Notes under the pieces: generated by a model | What the model was told of the DNA's origin: nothing | Databases searched by the model: none | What the model saw: only the letters and a program-made list of their open reading frames with translations | Assembly: GCF_037975245.1 (NCBI RefSeq) | Contig: NC_092582.1 | Location: 23,088,577 to 23,152,576 of the forward strand | Source of the DNA: Apostichopus japonicus | Taxonomy: Eukaryota > Echinodermata > Holothuroidea > Aspidochirotida > Stichopodidae | DNA length: 64,000 nt | Reading direction: 5' to 3' | Made by a program: the position numbers and the translations under genes | Part shown: one piece after another, positions 24,180 to 36,318 of the stretch | Layout of the letters: each line of letters starts with the position of its first letter | How positions within the stretch are numbered: the stretch's first letter is position 1

Positions 24180-25232
24180 AAAAAATTTCAAATGCGCGGT
24201 TTTGATATGGGGTGTATAGGTAAGCTTGAACACCATTGGTGGTTCCTTTTGTTTAGGTTTGGTAGTGAGGTATTGCCCACGGTTTTCAAATTTTATGCCT
24301 TTCGTGGCTGAGGCAATTTCCTCTTTCTTATAGTTACGGAGTAACAGTTTCTCTGTGAACGCATTCTTTTTCTGTAAGAAATCAGTCTCATTGTTACATA
24401 GACGTGCGTATCGCAAGACTTCCCCTTTAATGAAGCCTTTAAAAGTGGCAAGTGGGTGTGCAGAGTTTCTGTCGAGGTATTTAAGGTTTCCGTGGGTTTG
24501 GTGTAGACTTTGGTGTCTAATAACCCATTGGTTTCAAACCTTGGACCTTTGAAGATTTTCAAATCTAGGTATGTTACCTCGGTGTGTAATATTTCTACCG
24601 TAAACTTTAAGAAGCGGTGAATTGTTCAAGTTCCTGAGGTGAACCGTCGTAAAGCAATAGAATTTCATCTCTATAGCGGAGCCATTTTAAGATTTTATTA
24701 TCTGTCGGTAAAATCTGGTTTTCCAGTCTATGCATGACGATATCACAGATTTCCGGAGAGGCTTGGCTACCCATGGCGCAACCGATCTTTTGTAGATAGA
24801 ATTGGTTATTGAACTCGAAACAGTTTCTTGTTAAAAATAAGTTCAATTAGTTTGCGCATGGATATGGAAGATATTTTATTTATTCCATATTCGTTTTTTC
24901 CGCCTTTTCATAGACTTCTTGACATATATCTAATGCCTCCTCTTGGGGAGTATTAGTATACATGGAGACGACATCGAGTGTAGCAAGTACTACTGCTTTT
25001 GGTAACGGGGTGGCTTCCACAATTTTCAGAATGTGATTTGTGTCTTTCACATAGGCCTAGGTGCTTTGTTTTAATACAATAGGAAGCAAGAAATAGTCCA
25101 CAAATTCCGATATTTTTTTCGGTCGGTGATCCGTTTCCGCTTATTATCGGGCCCTCCCTTAAAAATACTTCAGGTTCTTGGCGACTAAGTTGCGTTAGAT
25201 AGTGTAAAACCGCCTACACCCCCCTTTCATTA
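24180..25232 (-). pseudogene. Penelope-like reverse transcriptase fragment
   Basis: Minus-strand translation shows, in order, a degraded RFY segment, PIISGNGSPTEKISEFVD, YVKDTNHILKIVEA, LATLDVVSMYTNTPQEEAL (palm motif A), NCFEFNNQFYLQKIGCAMGS and QASPEICDIVM (motif B), RYRDEILLL (motif C, where the family has a YIDD-like core), then the thumb with KPTET and RYARLCNNETDF. In-frame stops (for example in KQST*AY) and small frameshifts break it. The N-terminus and the GIY-YIG endonuclease are missing. The family copies itself by target-primed reverse transcription; this copy is inactive. Confidence 0.8.
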
Positions 25233-25743
25233 ATAAGTATATCATAATTATCTCATTGAATATATCTTGTTTTATGTTTTTTCTTGGGGTGAATCTGGTG
25301 TCATAATTTTCGCGCAAAAGAAAAACGAATCGACGCAATAATAGTGTATCCATTGTACATGCACTGTTGAGCGTTGTTAAATATGTGTCTATCGAGAAAA
25401 AATATGTGCACAAAAAAGGGTGTCTGCAACGTTTCTGGTTTTCTAGTTTTTGGCGAAATGTTTCACCATTTTGCATCTAACCACTCACAATTAACCAAAA
25501 GTTTCCAAGGGGGAGGGGGACAACCCCTCCCCCTAGACCCCTCCCCCAGGACGCAGATCACTAAAGTGCTGCCATCGGGATGTGGGCCCCCCCCTTTCTC
25601 AAAATCCTGGATCCGCCCCTGTGTACACATGTACTTTTTAAGAAAAGGCACCCAGTAAAGAACCTGGGCACGAAAACCAAACTTTTGAACGACTGATCCG
25701 CTCTCAACCCCAGTCCCCGTGCATCGGGACTGTGAATGTGATC

Positions 25744-25905
25744 ATCGTCGGGTGTGTATCACCATTCCCCTCGAAAGGGAACAGATACTTCACATGATGA
25801 AGCGATTTTTATACATGTGCGTTATGTATGTCTTTTTCGTAACGATGGCCTCCCATAATTGGTTACAAGCATGGAGGTAACTGTTGCGAAACGAAATCGC
25901 TGCAT
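25744..25905 (+). ncRNA. U8 (SNORD118)-like box C/D snoRNA candidate
   Basis: ATCGTCGGGTGTGTATCACC resembles the conserved 5' end of U8 snoRNA. It is followed by a TTCCCCTCGAAAGGGAA hairpin and CAGATACTTCACATGATGA, which aligns with the U8 LSm-site-to-box-C region (box C ATGATGA at 25794-25800). Downstream, AGCGATTT (25801-25808) can pair with AAATCGCT (25894-25901), and CCTCCCAT with ATGGAGG, giving a stable structured 3' half. I do not find a perfect CUGA box D, so it may be a diverged gene or a pseudogene. U8 is needed for 28S/5.8S rRNA maturation. It lies just upstream of the kinase gene on the same strand. Confidence 0.5.
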
Positions 25906-26306
25906 AACGTGTAGCTTCCATTTGAAAAGAAAATAACTTAGTAGTTTTATTGATCAAGGCTAAGTAAATTTACCTCTAGGATCTGTTGTGCAATGAGTAG
26001 TATATATTGGAAAAAATGTGTGTAATGAAATGATTTTAATTTGTGGATTAGGCTGTACTATATATTTTCTACTGAAAACATGACAATGAAGAACATATGA
26101 AGCCATCATGTAGTGATATATGTTCTCTTATAGTGGAAGGTTAATACATTATATGTGTCAACATTGTGCATGTGGTTCGGCGCGCTACGTATCCGATGTA
26201 CATAAGGTATATGACTGCATCATACGTAGGTTGTTGCAAAAGTCAGTTGCAAGTTATGCCCCAAAAAAGTGTCTTCTAAATCTTCATCCTTTGTCGGTCT
26301 CACGGA

Positions 26307-29300
26307 ATGGCAGGGGATAATGCTCAAAGTCTCGTGAATGGTCATACAGAAAATAAACGTCCATTTCTAATCGGTGTGGCTGGTGGCACGGCTTCTGGGA
26401 AAGTAAGTCCTGTTTCAAGTTCCTTTGTTATTGATGCTTCATGATGTCAGAACGTAGCCTAGGCCTACACTAGTCTATACAGTTGGGCTACAACGACTGA
26501 CAGCTTTAGACTGAGTATATTCAGTATGCTTTTATAAGTTGTGTTCACGTGCATATGATTTCTATCAATAATTCTTTCTCCATATCATACTGTACCATTA
26601 AAAATTATTTCAGTAACAAAGAGCACAACGTGACCAAAGCAATTGTGTAATGATAATTATATACTGTACTGTAGTGTAGCCAATCAATGATATAGGCTTA
26701 AAATTAAATTAGGCCTAACTTAAGTTAGGCTTAGGTTATCTTGTTTAAGGTAGTCTAGCCTAGGTCTAACTTAGGCTACACTATACTGCACTAAGTGAGT
26801 TACATGAATACAGAATAGCAAACAGCTCCTCCTTGAGCAATTGTTTGACAAGGACCCAGGAGGTGCAGTCATAATCATTAAACAATGCTAGTATTATTAT
26901 TACGACTCAGTCAGAGTACTGTGGTTCCACACCAGGGTGTAGGCTCATAAACTTTTCTGCTTAAATGCATTTGCAGAATATCCTGCAACTACTGACTCTC
27001 ACAGATGATGACCGTAAGTCCCTGCACATGATGTAGCCACCAATGTATTGTCATCTCAAAAGCCCTGTGTATGAGTTGCTGGATATTCTGCAATTGCCCC
27101 AATTTTTTAATATGAAATAATCCCTTTACGTGCAGTTAAAATTAAATTAACAAAAATATTCTCCGTCACCATCATGACTCTATTCCAGGATGGAGGCTCA
27201 TTGGTCTTTTAAAAGCATTTTCTTCTAATAATATCTCTATGAGCGCTGTCAACATGACATTATCAACATTGGTTTTGATCACCCAATGGAACTGTGTGTC
27301 CACCTCAGGACGGTGGCTGGGTGGACTTGGACATTTTAGGGGGCATTTTCTTTATAACATAATATTAATATGATTTTATTCACTGTGACTGCCAACAGTG
27401 GTGGGGTTATTCTGACAGTTATTCTAACCTAAGGCAAACTTTCAAAACTGTTACTAGCCTACAGTAGACTAATGTACAGTAGGACATAGGTTCTCCACAG
27501 CAAAAGTAAAACAACTTCCAGTGTCTAAGAAGCTGCTTGTTATGCTAATACAAGAAATCAAGCAGAAATTTCCAGTTACCTGTCTTATTTTCAAAATTTG
27601 ACCAGTATACCAAAAAATATCAGCCAATCAAGCTTTACTATTTGGTCAAAGAAGTGGCTTTACACTATGTTTGCTTTTGTTGATTCGTATTGAAGCGGAC
27701 TTCGTTGGCAATCATTTGCTTCAATCTAGTCCCTGAATATGCAGGGTATGATGTTAGTTTTCAAAACTTTGTGCAGCATTTTCAAAGGCTCTGAAATTCT
27801 GAAGTAGGAAGTTAGGATCAGATCTTAAACCTGGTGTCCAGCATGTAAACCAGAAAATTTGTTAAATCCATTTATACTAGAGACAACTTCAACATTGATT
27901 AGAGTATGGTAAGTCTTGAGAATTGAAGTGGGCCGATTACTGTCAATAAAAATATTTTACAAAGGGGGATTTTGTAACCTTGACTAGTAGAAGATGGAAA
28001 AAATAAACAACAACAATTATTGCCCAATTGGTGCAAAGTTTCGGAACAATACTAACTGCAACTTTTAGGGGCTACCTCCGATATTAATACCATGGAAAAC
28101 TGCAAAAGCCCCTTCATGTTTGACTGTACATCTAGTTAAGTTAATAATTCACACTCAATTTTTACCTCCACGTTTTCATCTCAACAGTCAACCGTCTGCG
28201 AGAAAATTGTGGAGGCGGTCGGTCAGACGGAACAGAGGAAGATTTGCATCATCAGTCAGGATAGTTTCTATCGTGACCTATCGCAGCAAGAACAAGCAAA
28301 GGGTACCATTAACTTTGACCATCCAGGTGAGTGAACAGGGTGAATTAAAAATAACAATAATAATAATAATTTTATATTGTCACATTATTACAATGCATTT
28401 TCCATTTTGCATTTATAGCGCTTTAAAAATTAAAAATTTTTGACATATAAATATTTTAAATTTTAGGAATTTCCCATTTGCATTTTTTTTTTTTTTAATT
28501 ATTTTTTTTAAATTTATTTTTTTATACAATTTGTCAGATTGTATATAACAAATTTTCTACCCTTTTTATACCTTACATTATCGATTTGAAGATTTATATA
28601 TTTGTATATCATGTTTGTTTGTATTTTACTGTAAAGCGCCTTAGAGCAATTTCTGATTGGATAAGGCTCTAGAGAAATTTTGTGTAATAAATAAATAAAA
28701 AAAATAAATTGAAAGAAACATCCTGGTGTTCTCGCACAGCTACAGTACAAACTGAATATTAGAAATGATTGGCAAAGACTACATATCATCCCAGAATGAT
28801 CCACTCTATGCTTCAGCCTGCTGCCAAAAAATGTCTTTTGAAATGTATAGAGCAGATTTTTAGCTCATACCAGCATGCTGGTGTGAGCTATTGTTACAGT
28901 GCAGCGTCTATCACTCTATCCGTCAACAATTGGTAAAACCGCTGCCACTCGCACAGTGTTTGATGGAATATCATGAAACTTGGACACAAGGACCATTGGG
29001 TATAGGGCCATCAGAGATGGTCCAAAATTTGGGGTCAAAGGTCACCTGTGGGCCGTAATGGGCCATTTTGTGGAAATACGCAAAATGCTTCTTCTCCTAC
29101 AGATTCCATGGTACAATGTTGAGGGTTTGTCACGATAGTACTATGGTAGTTTTACCTTCAGGGTGTTCATGAATTTGAGATCAAAGATCAACTAGGGGTC
29201 TTTTGTGGCCCGGGCCGCGGCCCTATATTTTCAAATTGCTCCTGTTCGTACAGTGTATGGCCAATTATAATGAAACTTGGTCACAATGTTCCTCGGGATG

Positions 29301-32300
29301 AGAGTTACGAGGGGTGTTCGGAAAATTGAGGTCAAATGTCATTTAGGGGGTCATCGGGGGTCATTCTTTGTAATATTTTCAAATATCTCAATCTCCTCAA
29401 GATTTTGATGGATCATATTCAAAGTTGAACTGATGATTGTTGGATTGTGTATGAATGAGGTGATGCCTAAATTATTTTTGGTCAAAAGTTAATTAATTAC
29501 AATTAATCCCCATTGTTTAAACAAATCTGAGACTTCACTTTTTGCCAAAGCTCCTTTAATTTGTCTCCCAGTTTCTGCAGTGTTTGTTTACATTTGTGGT
29601 AAAGCACAGGCTGTTAGTGGAATTAAAGCAGGACAAGGAGTTGTTATTAACTGTTGAACTGTAAGCATGAGAGCCCTATAGCCAATCAGCACTTGCCGAT
29701 TCTTAGAAGTCTTTGAGCCTGAGGTATGTAGGCAGCTTGTGAAGTTATGTCTTGTAGGGAGTGCTTGTGAAGTTCTGTCTGCTAAGGTAGAGGGGAGAAA
29801 GTTTAATAGGGTAGGTCAGTGGTATTGTCTGAGAGAGTGGGTAAAATAGGATTTAAAGGGGAAAATAGGAATTATAGCCAGTGGTGTGGCCAGGGTTCTG
29901 CTAACAGGGAGGGGGGGGGGTATCCCTCATGGGCCCAAAATTGGTTTTGTGGGCCATACATTTTTAAGCTCGAAAAGGTATGAGCTTCTGCACCATTGGT
30001 GCTCTAGTTGAAAATTTTTCTTTTGGGGGGGTAGGGGGTTTGGAGGGGAGGGAAATGTGGGGTTGTTATTCACTGCTAAACTGCGACTATAGCTCATTGT
30101 GTTGATTGATGATAAAAAAAAATATCAAAACTCAAGTAATTATTATTGAAATAATAGAACAGTGGGTTTTGAAACCTTGTTGACTAAACACTTACTGTAA
30201 AACCTTCTTTCAGAGTACTACTACTATGCATTATGCCAGAACCAACTCGTTTTTGTTTCTTTGATTTTTCGTGCCCTATGTATGCCATGGTCTTGCCAAA
30301 CTATTGACATTTTTATTACAGACAGCTTTCATACAGTTTTTGTTTCAAATATGCTTTATGTGTAGTCCCAACTGATTCTGTTGAAATTGATGAAGTTTAA
30401 GCTTTGAAGTCTAGAAACCTAAAATTTTACAAGATTCAGACTTCAGTATCCTTCTTTACACTGTAGTTTACACTGTAGTTTCCTATAGGTGTAAATATAA
30501 TAAAAATGCACACTGTATGGTATGGTTTGCCTACTGTATGGTATTCCTACTGCATGGTACGCAGGGATGTGCTCACGCTGGGCAGCACCAGGTGGTTGCG
30601 CCCAGCAGTTCTGAATGCCGCCCAGCACAAACAGTATTTTAAACATTTGCGCTCAGCACTTTTTTGATGATAATTTGACAAATTTTACCATAACCAAAAT
30701 TTAGGAAAATACATGGCACAGAATAGGAAAAATAGCACCACCTAAGCATACTTCATGTGCAAAATCTGTCCAGTGGGAAGGGGGTACTGTACCCCACCCA
30801 TGAGATCCCTCTCCCAGGGTGTGGATCACACTACCGCACAATCTGCCCGGAACCCAAATATTCCTGAGCACATCCCTGGGTACAGTATGGTATGCCTACG
30901 GTATGGTATGCCTACTGTACGGTATGCCTGCTGTATGGTTACTATGGTATGATATCATTGGTATGCCTGCTGTATGATATGGTACTGTATGCCTACAGTA
31001 TGGTATGGCATGCCTGATTTATGGTATGCCTATTCTATGGTATGGTATGCCTGCCATATAGTATGGTATACCTACTGTATGGTATGCCTACTGTGTGGTA
31101 TGATATGCCTACTTTATGGTATACCTACTGTACTGTAACTAAAGATAAACTGTGTGTTCCTTGTCCACCTAGTACCGTACAGTGTCAGGTATGCAATTAG
31201 GGCCAATCTCTCAGATATTAAAGACTATCGCAGTTAAGTTGATTATGCATGCATAAGTGTAAATTTGTTAAAATTAAGAATATGAAACATAGGTACAGTA
31301 CAGAAGAATTTGTTCATAGCCCGACTGATCTTTCTCTGTTTACAATGTTTTGATAAAATGATTTGAATTTAATTCCATCTAGTTTGAACATGATCACAGC
31401 AAAGACTTTGAACTTTTACCAACCATTCAAAATATATTTAGCAAATAGAAGGAACATACTGTATAAATTGGTGTAGGCAAATTACTATTTGTTTTTGATG
31501 AAGCCTTGGATCACTAAGATGACATGACATTTGGTATGTTTACATTTTGAAAGGAAAAACTATACAGGTCAACGAGTAAACTAACAAGTCAAATTTTCAC
31601 AAGACCAAGGCTTTCCAAGTACTGTGATCCATTTCCTGGAGGGGAACATGTTTAATACATATTGCAACATATTGCAACATATTTAGTACGTAATGTATAT
31701 TTAATACGTGGCCATCATCTGTAGCCCCTGGCTCTCTTAGGTACAGTAGTCAGAAGATACTGTATGGAGATGGGGTTGTCAAAGTGTCAAACTGTACCCT
31801 CTGGCATACAGTATAATGTAACCCTTTAAACTGATAACAGAAGCGATATGAACTGCTGATAAATAATTTTCAAAATAATAGAAACTAGGAGTTAGTCAAA
31901 GCAATTTAGCTCTACCATAAGCATACAGTATGGTTAAGATGAGATGAGGCTAAAATTGATCAAGGTATGAATTTTTCTATCAATTTATAGATGCCTTTGA
32001 TGAACGGTTGATGACATCCGTGTTGAGAGACATAGCCGCAGGAAAAACTGTCCAGATCCCAGTCTATGATAAAGTCGCAAATGCAAGGTACCTTCAAATT
32101 CTTCAGAAAGCAGTTTTTCCTATTTTGAAACAATTGAAAGTTTGATCCTTCAGAGCAAATTACTCAAGATGAGATTGCAACTCCCACTTTGTTTTTTTTA
32201 ATTTAATTATTTTTATAATTTTTTTTATATTTATTCCCACTAAAAAAAATTGAACTGAAATGTGCCAGTCAGTACTGTTTTCCATAATTTGTAAATATTC

Positions 32301-35300
32301 TAAACATTAAGGACATAAGGAAATACTTGTTATTTACAAATTTGTTCATTTTAACGAAAGCATCTGAAAACCAATGATTAATTTTCAAAAAAACGTGCTT
32401 AAAAAATGTCTGGATTAGAAGATGCGAAAATGACATCTTGATGGCTGGTTCATTTGTGACTTCATTTACACCTTTTTCAGAAACTTTGTGACTGAGTCAG
32501 TGGCCCACGTCATGACAAATGAGTTGCACGAATCATTGTGTTTCTCAATAATGTACATTTATTGGGAAATATTATTCTTCAAAACAAATTCCAATTTTGA
32601 TGGTTACTTGACTTTTGAGTACCTTGGGGCAGCTGTGCAAACATTGCAATTGTTTATATATGTATTTATTTATTTTATGACATTGAGATCACAAACCAAC
32701 TATTGTACTGCAATACAAAATCCTTAGTAAAATGAAAAATGTTTTTGAAAGAAAAAAGTTATCTTAGTTGAAACAACGATATCTAGAGTTAAATAGAAAC
32801 TACATACAGTATGCAGTATTGAAATCCTAGAATTTCACAATCGTTACTAGTGATCAAAAGAAACGAATTGACTGGCTAAACCAATTTCTCACGGGCACTC
32901 TCATGAAATTCTACACACATCAGTGACCGTACAGTCTGATTGGAAACAGCTCAATCAAATCAGCTGAACAATGAAATGGTAATTCAGAGCTTTTGATTGG
33001 TACGGAAGTCATGCCGATTCTTTGACTGCTGATGGTGACCGACTTACCATGTGTTTATGTTCTTAAAGTCTGAAAAATGTCAGGGCCGTTTTTTGTCTCT
33101 TTCCTACTGGCAAATTATGAAAAACGACGATGGCATTTAGCCAGTAAATAGCCTCAAAATTTGAGGCCTGGATGCAGTGGTTTGGGTTTACAGCAAAAGT
33201 GAAGATATATTTGTCTTCTTTGTAACCGTCAGAAATTAGAATTCACATGCGTCGTAATGAGGGCGTATTATACGTATTATAGTGGGAAATAAATGCAGAA
33301 GAACCAACAGATACAATTAGAAAGGTAGTACGCAGCGGATCTGCAGAAAAAGTTGGTTTTTGGATTACTGGAAAGATATATTCAGACAGGAGAATATGGT
33401 GATCATTTATAGTAAAGGGGGGGGGCGCTCATGTCATTTTTGTGAGTTTTACTGTATTTTGAGTTCAACGATTTGCATCACGAAAAGCTACTAAAAATCC
33501 TGTTCTTCGTCTTTTCTTGCCCAATAATTTCATGTGACATTCCAGGTTAACTTATCGTATATAGGAATCGGGGATAGATCAAATGAATTTGGTTTGGTCA
33601 CTTGTTGGTGAAGCATGAAACTGGCTATATATATATCATCTTGAGATTTTAAACGTTTTAAAACTTTTTCTTGTGCTTTGCAGAAAAAAGGATGAGTTCA
33701 AAACCATCTACCCGACAGACGTGGTAGTCTTCGAGGGCATCCTGGTTTTCTACTTCAAGACCATCCGAGACTTGTGGCATATGAAGCTCTTTGTCGACAC
33801 CGATGCGGATACAAGATTGTCCAGAAGAGGCAAAGATTTTTGAGTTTTCCTACTCTTTGTCTCTGGTTCTATGTATATATACACATTTATGACGTGGTCG
33901 ATTTAGAAGGGGGAAAAATGGGAAAATTCTAATTTCAAAAACTTAAAAAAATGCTAAAACTTCATAAAATTTCAAATAGGATGGTTGCCTCCATCTTGGA
34001 AGGCCGGTCTCCGAAGGAAAAGTATTCTCATCTGGCCTGCCATTTTAATGTGGCCAATGTTAAGATAGTAACAATGTAACATAAAGGGACCTGTGCGTAA
34101 TTTTGACAGCATTTGCTGCTATAGTTCCATTCCCCTTAGAATTTCATTTCTTTATCTGGCATACAATAAGCTACTATCCATTCCTTCCACCTGTGTTTAC
34201 CAGAGAGATAGATGTGCGTTTATTTTTGCCACGTTCTGTGTTTTTATGTGTTGCCTGGTGGCCTGAGGTGATTAATTTATCTCCATGGAGGAACCAAAAA
34301 CATTTCAGTAGTCTTGTAGACAATCAGTTTGTTTTAATAATAAATGCAGTTATTGAGACCTTGTAATATACAGTACATGAAAGATTGTGTGGACTCGTCT
34401 AGCCTGTTTGAAGGACTAGACCAAAACACCAGGCATAGTTTATCCGAGAGAAAACTAGCAAAGATTGTTTAAAAATCATTCTTGTGGTGCCAGATTACTT
34501 GATTTCTTACAAGATTGCAAGCTTTGAGGAAGTTAGTTACAAATCGCAGTCCTTCCAAATCAGTTATTTTCAAGTGTGGACAGAATATATGGTGACATAC
34601 AGCATTGACTCATTGCTAACACTGCCCCTGATTGGTACCTGTAAAATATATCACAATTGACTTGTTTACAAATTTGCAAATGAGAAAATCAAAATCAAGC
34701 CTTTACATAGCTTTGCTTTAGCAATGTTTATTTCAACAGATGAATGTTTCTTGTTGCTTTTGTTGCCCTTTAGGCTTTCCAAAAGAGTGCAGACTATTAC
34801 AGGACAGTGATTTCTTCATTATACATAATTTGTTTTTGATCTTTAATCTGTTTATACTATACAGTGTTGAGAGATGTCAAGGAGAGGGGTCGCGACCTCC
34901 AGACAGTCCTGTTGCAATATGTAAATTATGTCAAGCCAGCTTTCGAAGAGTTCTGCCTTCCGACCAAGAAATACGCTGACGTCATCATTCCAAGAGGTGC
35001 TGAAAACACAGGTAAGACTACCACCGTTTTTAAATTCACAAATTCTGTCAAGATTCCAGATTGGGCTGGAGTCCAGTTAGAAATTAAGAATGTGGGACCA
35101 TGTCTGCCTGAATTTTTTAACACTGCCTACTCATTCATTGTGGCCATGGGTGAAGATAGGATGCCCCAGGTGCTGAACATCACCCTTAACTTCCCTACTG
35201 TGTAAATGAATATTACCTAAAAACAAATAGTCTTGAAGCCACTTTTTCATGTCGTCGGCACCAACTTATTCCCCTCATGCAGTATGCTGATTATGTAGTG

Positions 35301-36318
35301 GATAATGATTTACAATCAAGCACAATTTGGACAAGATTGTTTTGTTAACTACCTTCCGAGGTGGTTAGGCTTCATTGTGACATACACTAATTAGGGTAGG
35401 ATAGTGTTTGCTGTGGTAACAGGAAAAACTGCAGGAGAGAACCGTTTTGCGTCAGAGTGTGAAAATACAGGAGAAGTTGCCAAACAAATCATGTATGATT
35501 CTTTGGGGTGCTTTGTACATTGGTTTTGTAATGCTTTGCACAGTGCACAAAATTTGAAGATTTTGTAAACATGTTTTTAAAACTATTTTGTTGACATTGT
35601 TAAATAAAGACAGATGCACATCAGTGTACTAATTGTGTTTCGGCGTATATGACTCTTCAACCTTTTAAAGATCAGTAATGTAGCAGAAGGTATATGGCTA
35701 CCATAAGTTTGAAAGTAACTGAATGACATTGCACTGGTCACTACTAACTTAACACAGGCTAATCTGTGGCATAATTCATAAAGAATGAATTATGCATTTT
35801 TGTGAATAGAATTTTAGTTACGTTCATCAAATGGCAAGTACTTTGGAGAAAAAAAATTGTAGCTGATAGGGTCTCATACGTGACAGGGTTTTGAGCAGAC
35901 CTTTCTTGTGGGAAGATCTTGATAGTCAGGCCAAGCCCCCTCCCCTAATGTGCATGGTATTACCTATACACATGCAAATTTTTAATTTGCAATTATAAAC
36001 TGGCTGTCGGTGCACATACCAAGTTGCTCCTGTGTCAGACTTGTGACATAGAAGTCACTATTTCAGAAAAAGTTGCTCCTTGATCCCAATTTTTTGTTGT
36101 TGATTCCACCGCTGATTTTTGTATCCTTTTACACGGTAGTCGCAATTGGTCTGATAGTCCAACACATTCGGGACATTCTCAACGGCGGCCTCAAAGCCAA
36201 AGTTGACAACTGGCACAACATGGTAGGAGACGGTCTAACCGTGAAGGAGAAACCGGCCACGGGCCGCACCCGTAAGGTGTCCCAGTCCCTGGACGGGAGT
36301 GGAGGGAGGCCGCACTAG
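26307..36318 (+). CDS. UCK2: Uridine-cytidine kinase (UCK1/UCK2 type), 6 exons
   Basis: Exons 26307-26402, 28188-28326, 31991-32087, 33684-33829, 34865-35011, 36140-36318. The total is 804 bp, 267 residues, with matching phases. All introns are GT-AG except intron 4, which starts GC. Residues 26-32 form the P-loop GGTASGK. Then follow the [11 protein letters not shown] and INFDHPDAFD segments, [38 protein letters not shown] and [31 protein letters not shown], and [12 protein letters not shown]. These match UCK2 along the whole length (human about 261). The enzyme phosphorylates uridine and cytidine to UMP and CMP with ATP, in the cytosolic pyrimidine salvage pathway, as a homotetramer. The basic Ser/Arg tail ends SGGRPH. 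The exons are widely spaced and the introns are full of repeats. Confidence 0.95.
28347..28705. repeat. SINE-like repeat ending in AAGCGCC...(AATA)n
   Basis: In UCK2 intron 2: (AAT)n start, AT-rich body with ATTTATAGCGCTTTAAAAAT, then GTAAAGCGCCTTAGAGCAAT, AAGGCTCTAGAGAAATTTTG and an AATAAATAAATAAA tail. The signature is shared with 6990-7065 and the window end. Confidence 0.55.
28861..30016. repeat. Second hairpin-headed interspersed repeat with AGGTCA motifs
   Basis: Starts with the hairpin AGCTCATACCAGCATGCTGGTGTGAGCT (28862-28889; arms AGCTCA). The end at about 29966-30000 reads AAGCTCGAAAAGGTATGAGCTT. GGTCAAAGGTCACC near 29033 and several GGGGTCAT/GAGGTCAA words occur inside. No coding capacity. 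It lies in UCK2 intron 2 and its architecture is like the 3575-5165 family. Confidence 0.6.
30500..31140. repeat. TATGGTATGCCTACTG minisatellite
   Basis: Imperfect units of 10-20 bp built on CTGTATGGTATGCCTA in UCK2 intron 2, broken at about 30560-30880 by unrelated sequence and dense again at 30880-31140. Confidence 0.85.
35012..35610 (+). other. Possible alternative 3' end of the UCK2 transcript
   Basis: Reading through the exon 5 donor keeps the frame open for 64 more codons, to a TAA at 35203-35205. An AATAAA lies at about 35602-35607 and is followed by GT-rich sequence (GTGTACTAATTGTGTTTC). An intronic polyadenylated isoform would lack the last 59 residues, including [12 protein letters not shown]. 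This is inference only; an open frame of this length can occur by chance. Confidence 0.3.

Larger units (their letters stand above)
22844..25234 (-). mobile_element. Penelope-like insertion with inverted ends and 19-bp direct-repeat flanks
   Basis: The 19-mer AAGTATATCATAATTATCT occurs at 22825-22843 and 25235-25253. Immediately inside are arms of about 85 bp in inverted orientation (22845-22928 and 25147-25232, core GGGTGTAGGCGGTTTTACAC). The right arm is the 5' part of the RT reading frame on the minus strand; the left arm is its inverted copy. A target-site duplication plus inverted terminal segments fits known Penelope-like insertion structures. A repeat at 23336-23500 is nested inside. 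Confidence 0.65.
22537..25621. mobile_element. 3.1-kb nested insertion bounded by CAGGGGCGGATCCAGG inverted termini
   Basis: The left end CAGGGGCGGATCCAGG (22537-22552) is matched by CCTGGATCCGCCCCTG (25606-25621). TGTAC lies immediately outside both ends (22532-22536 and 25622-25626), a candidate 5-bp target duplication. The interior holds other repeats, including a Penelope-like RT fragment. No transposase for these termini was found, so the outer element would be non-autonomous and later invaded. Confidence 0.5.
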
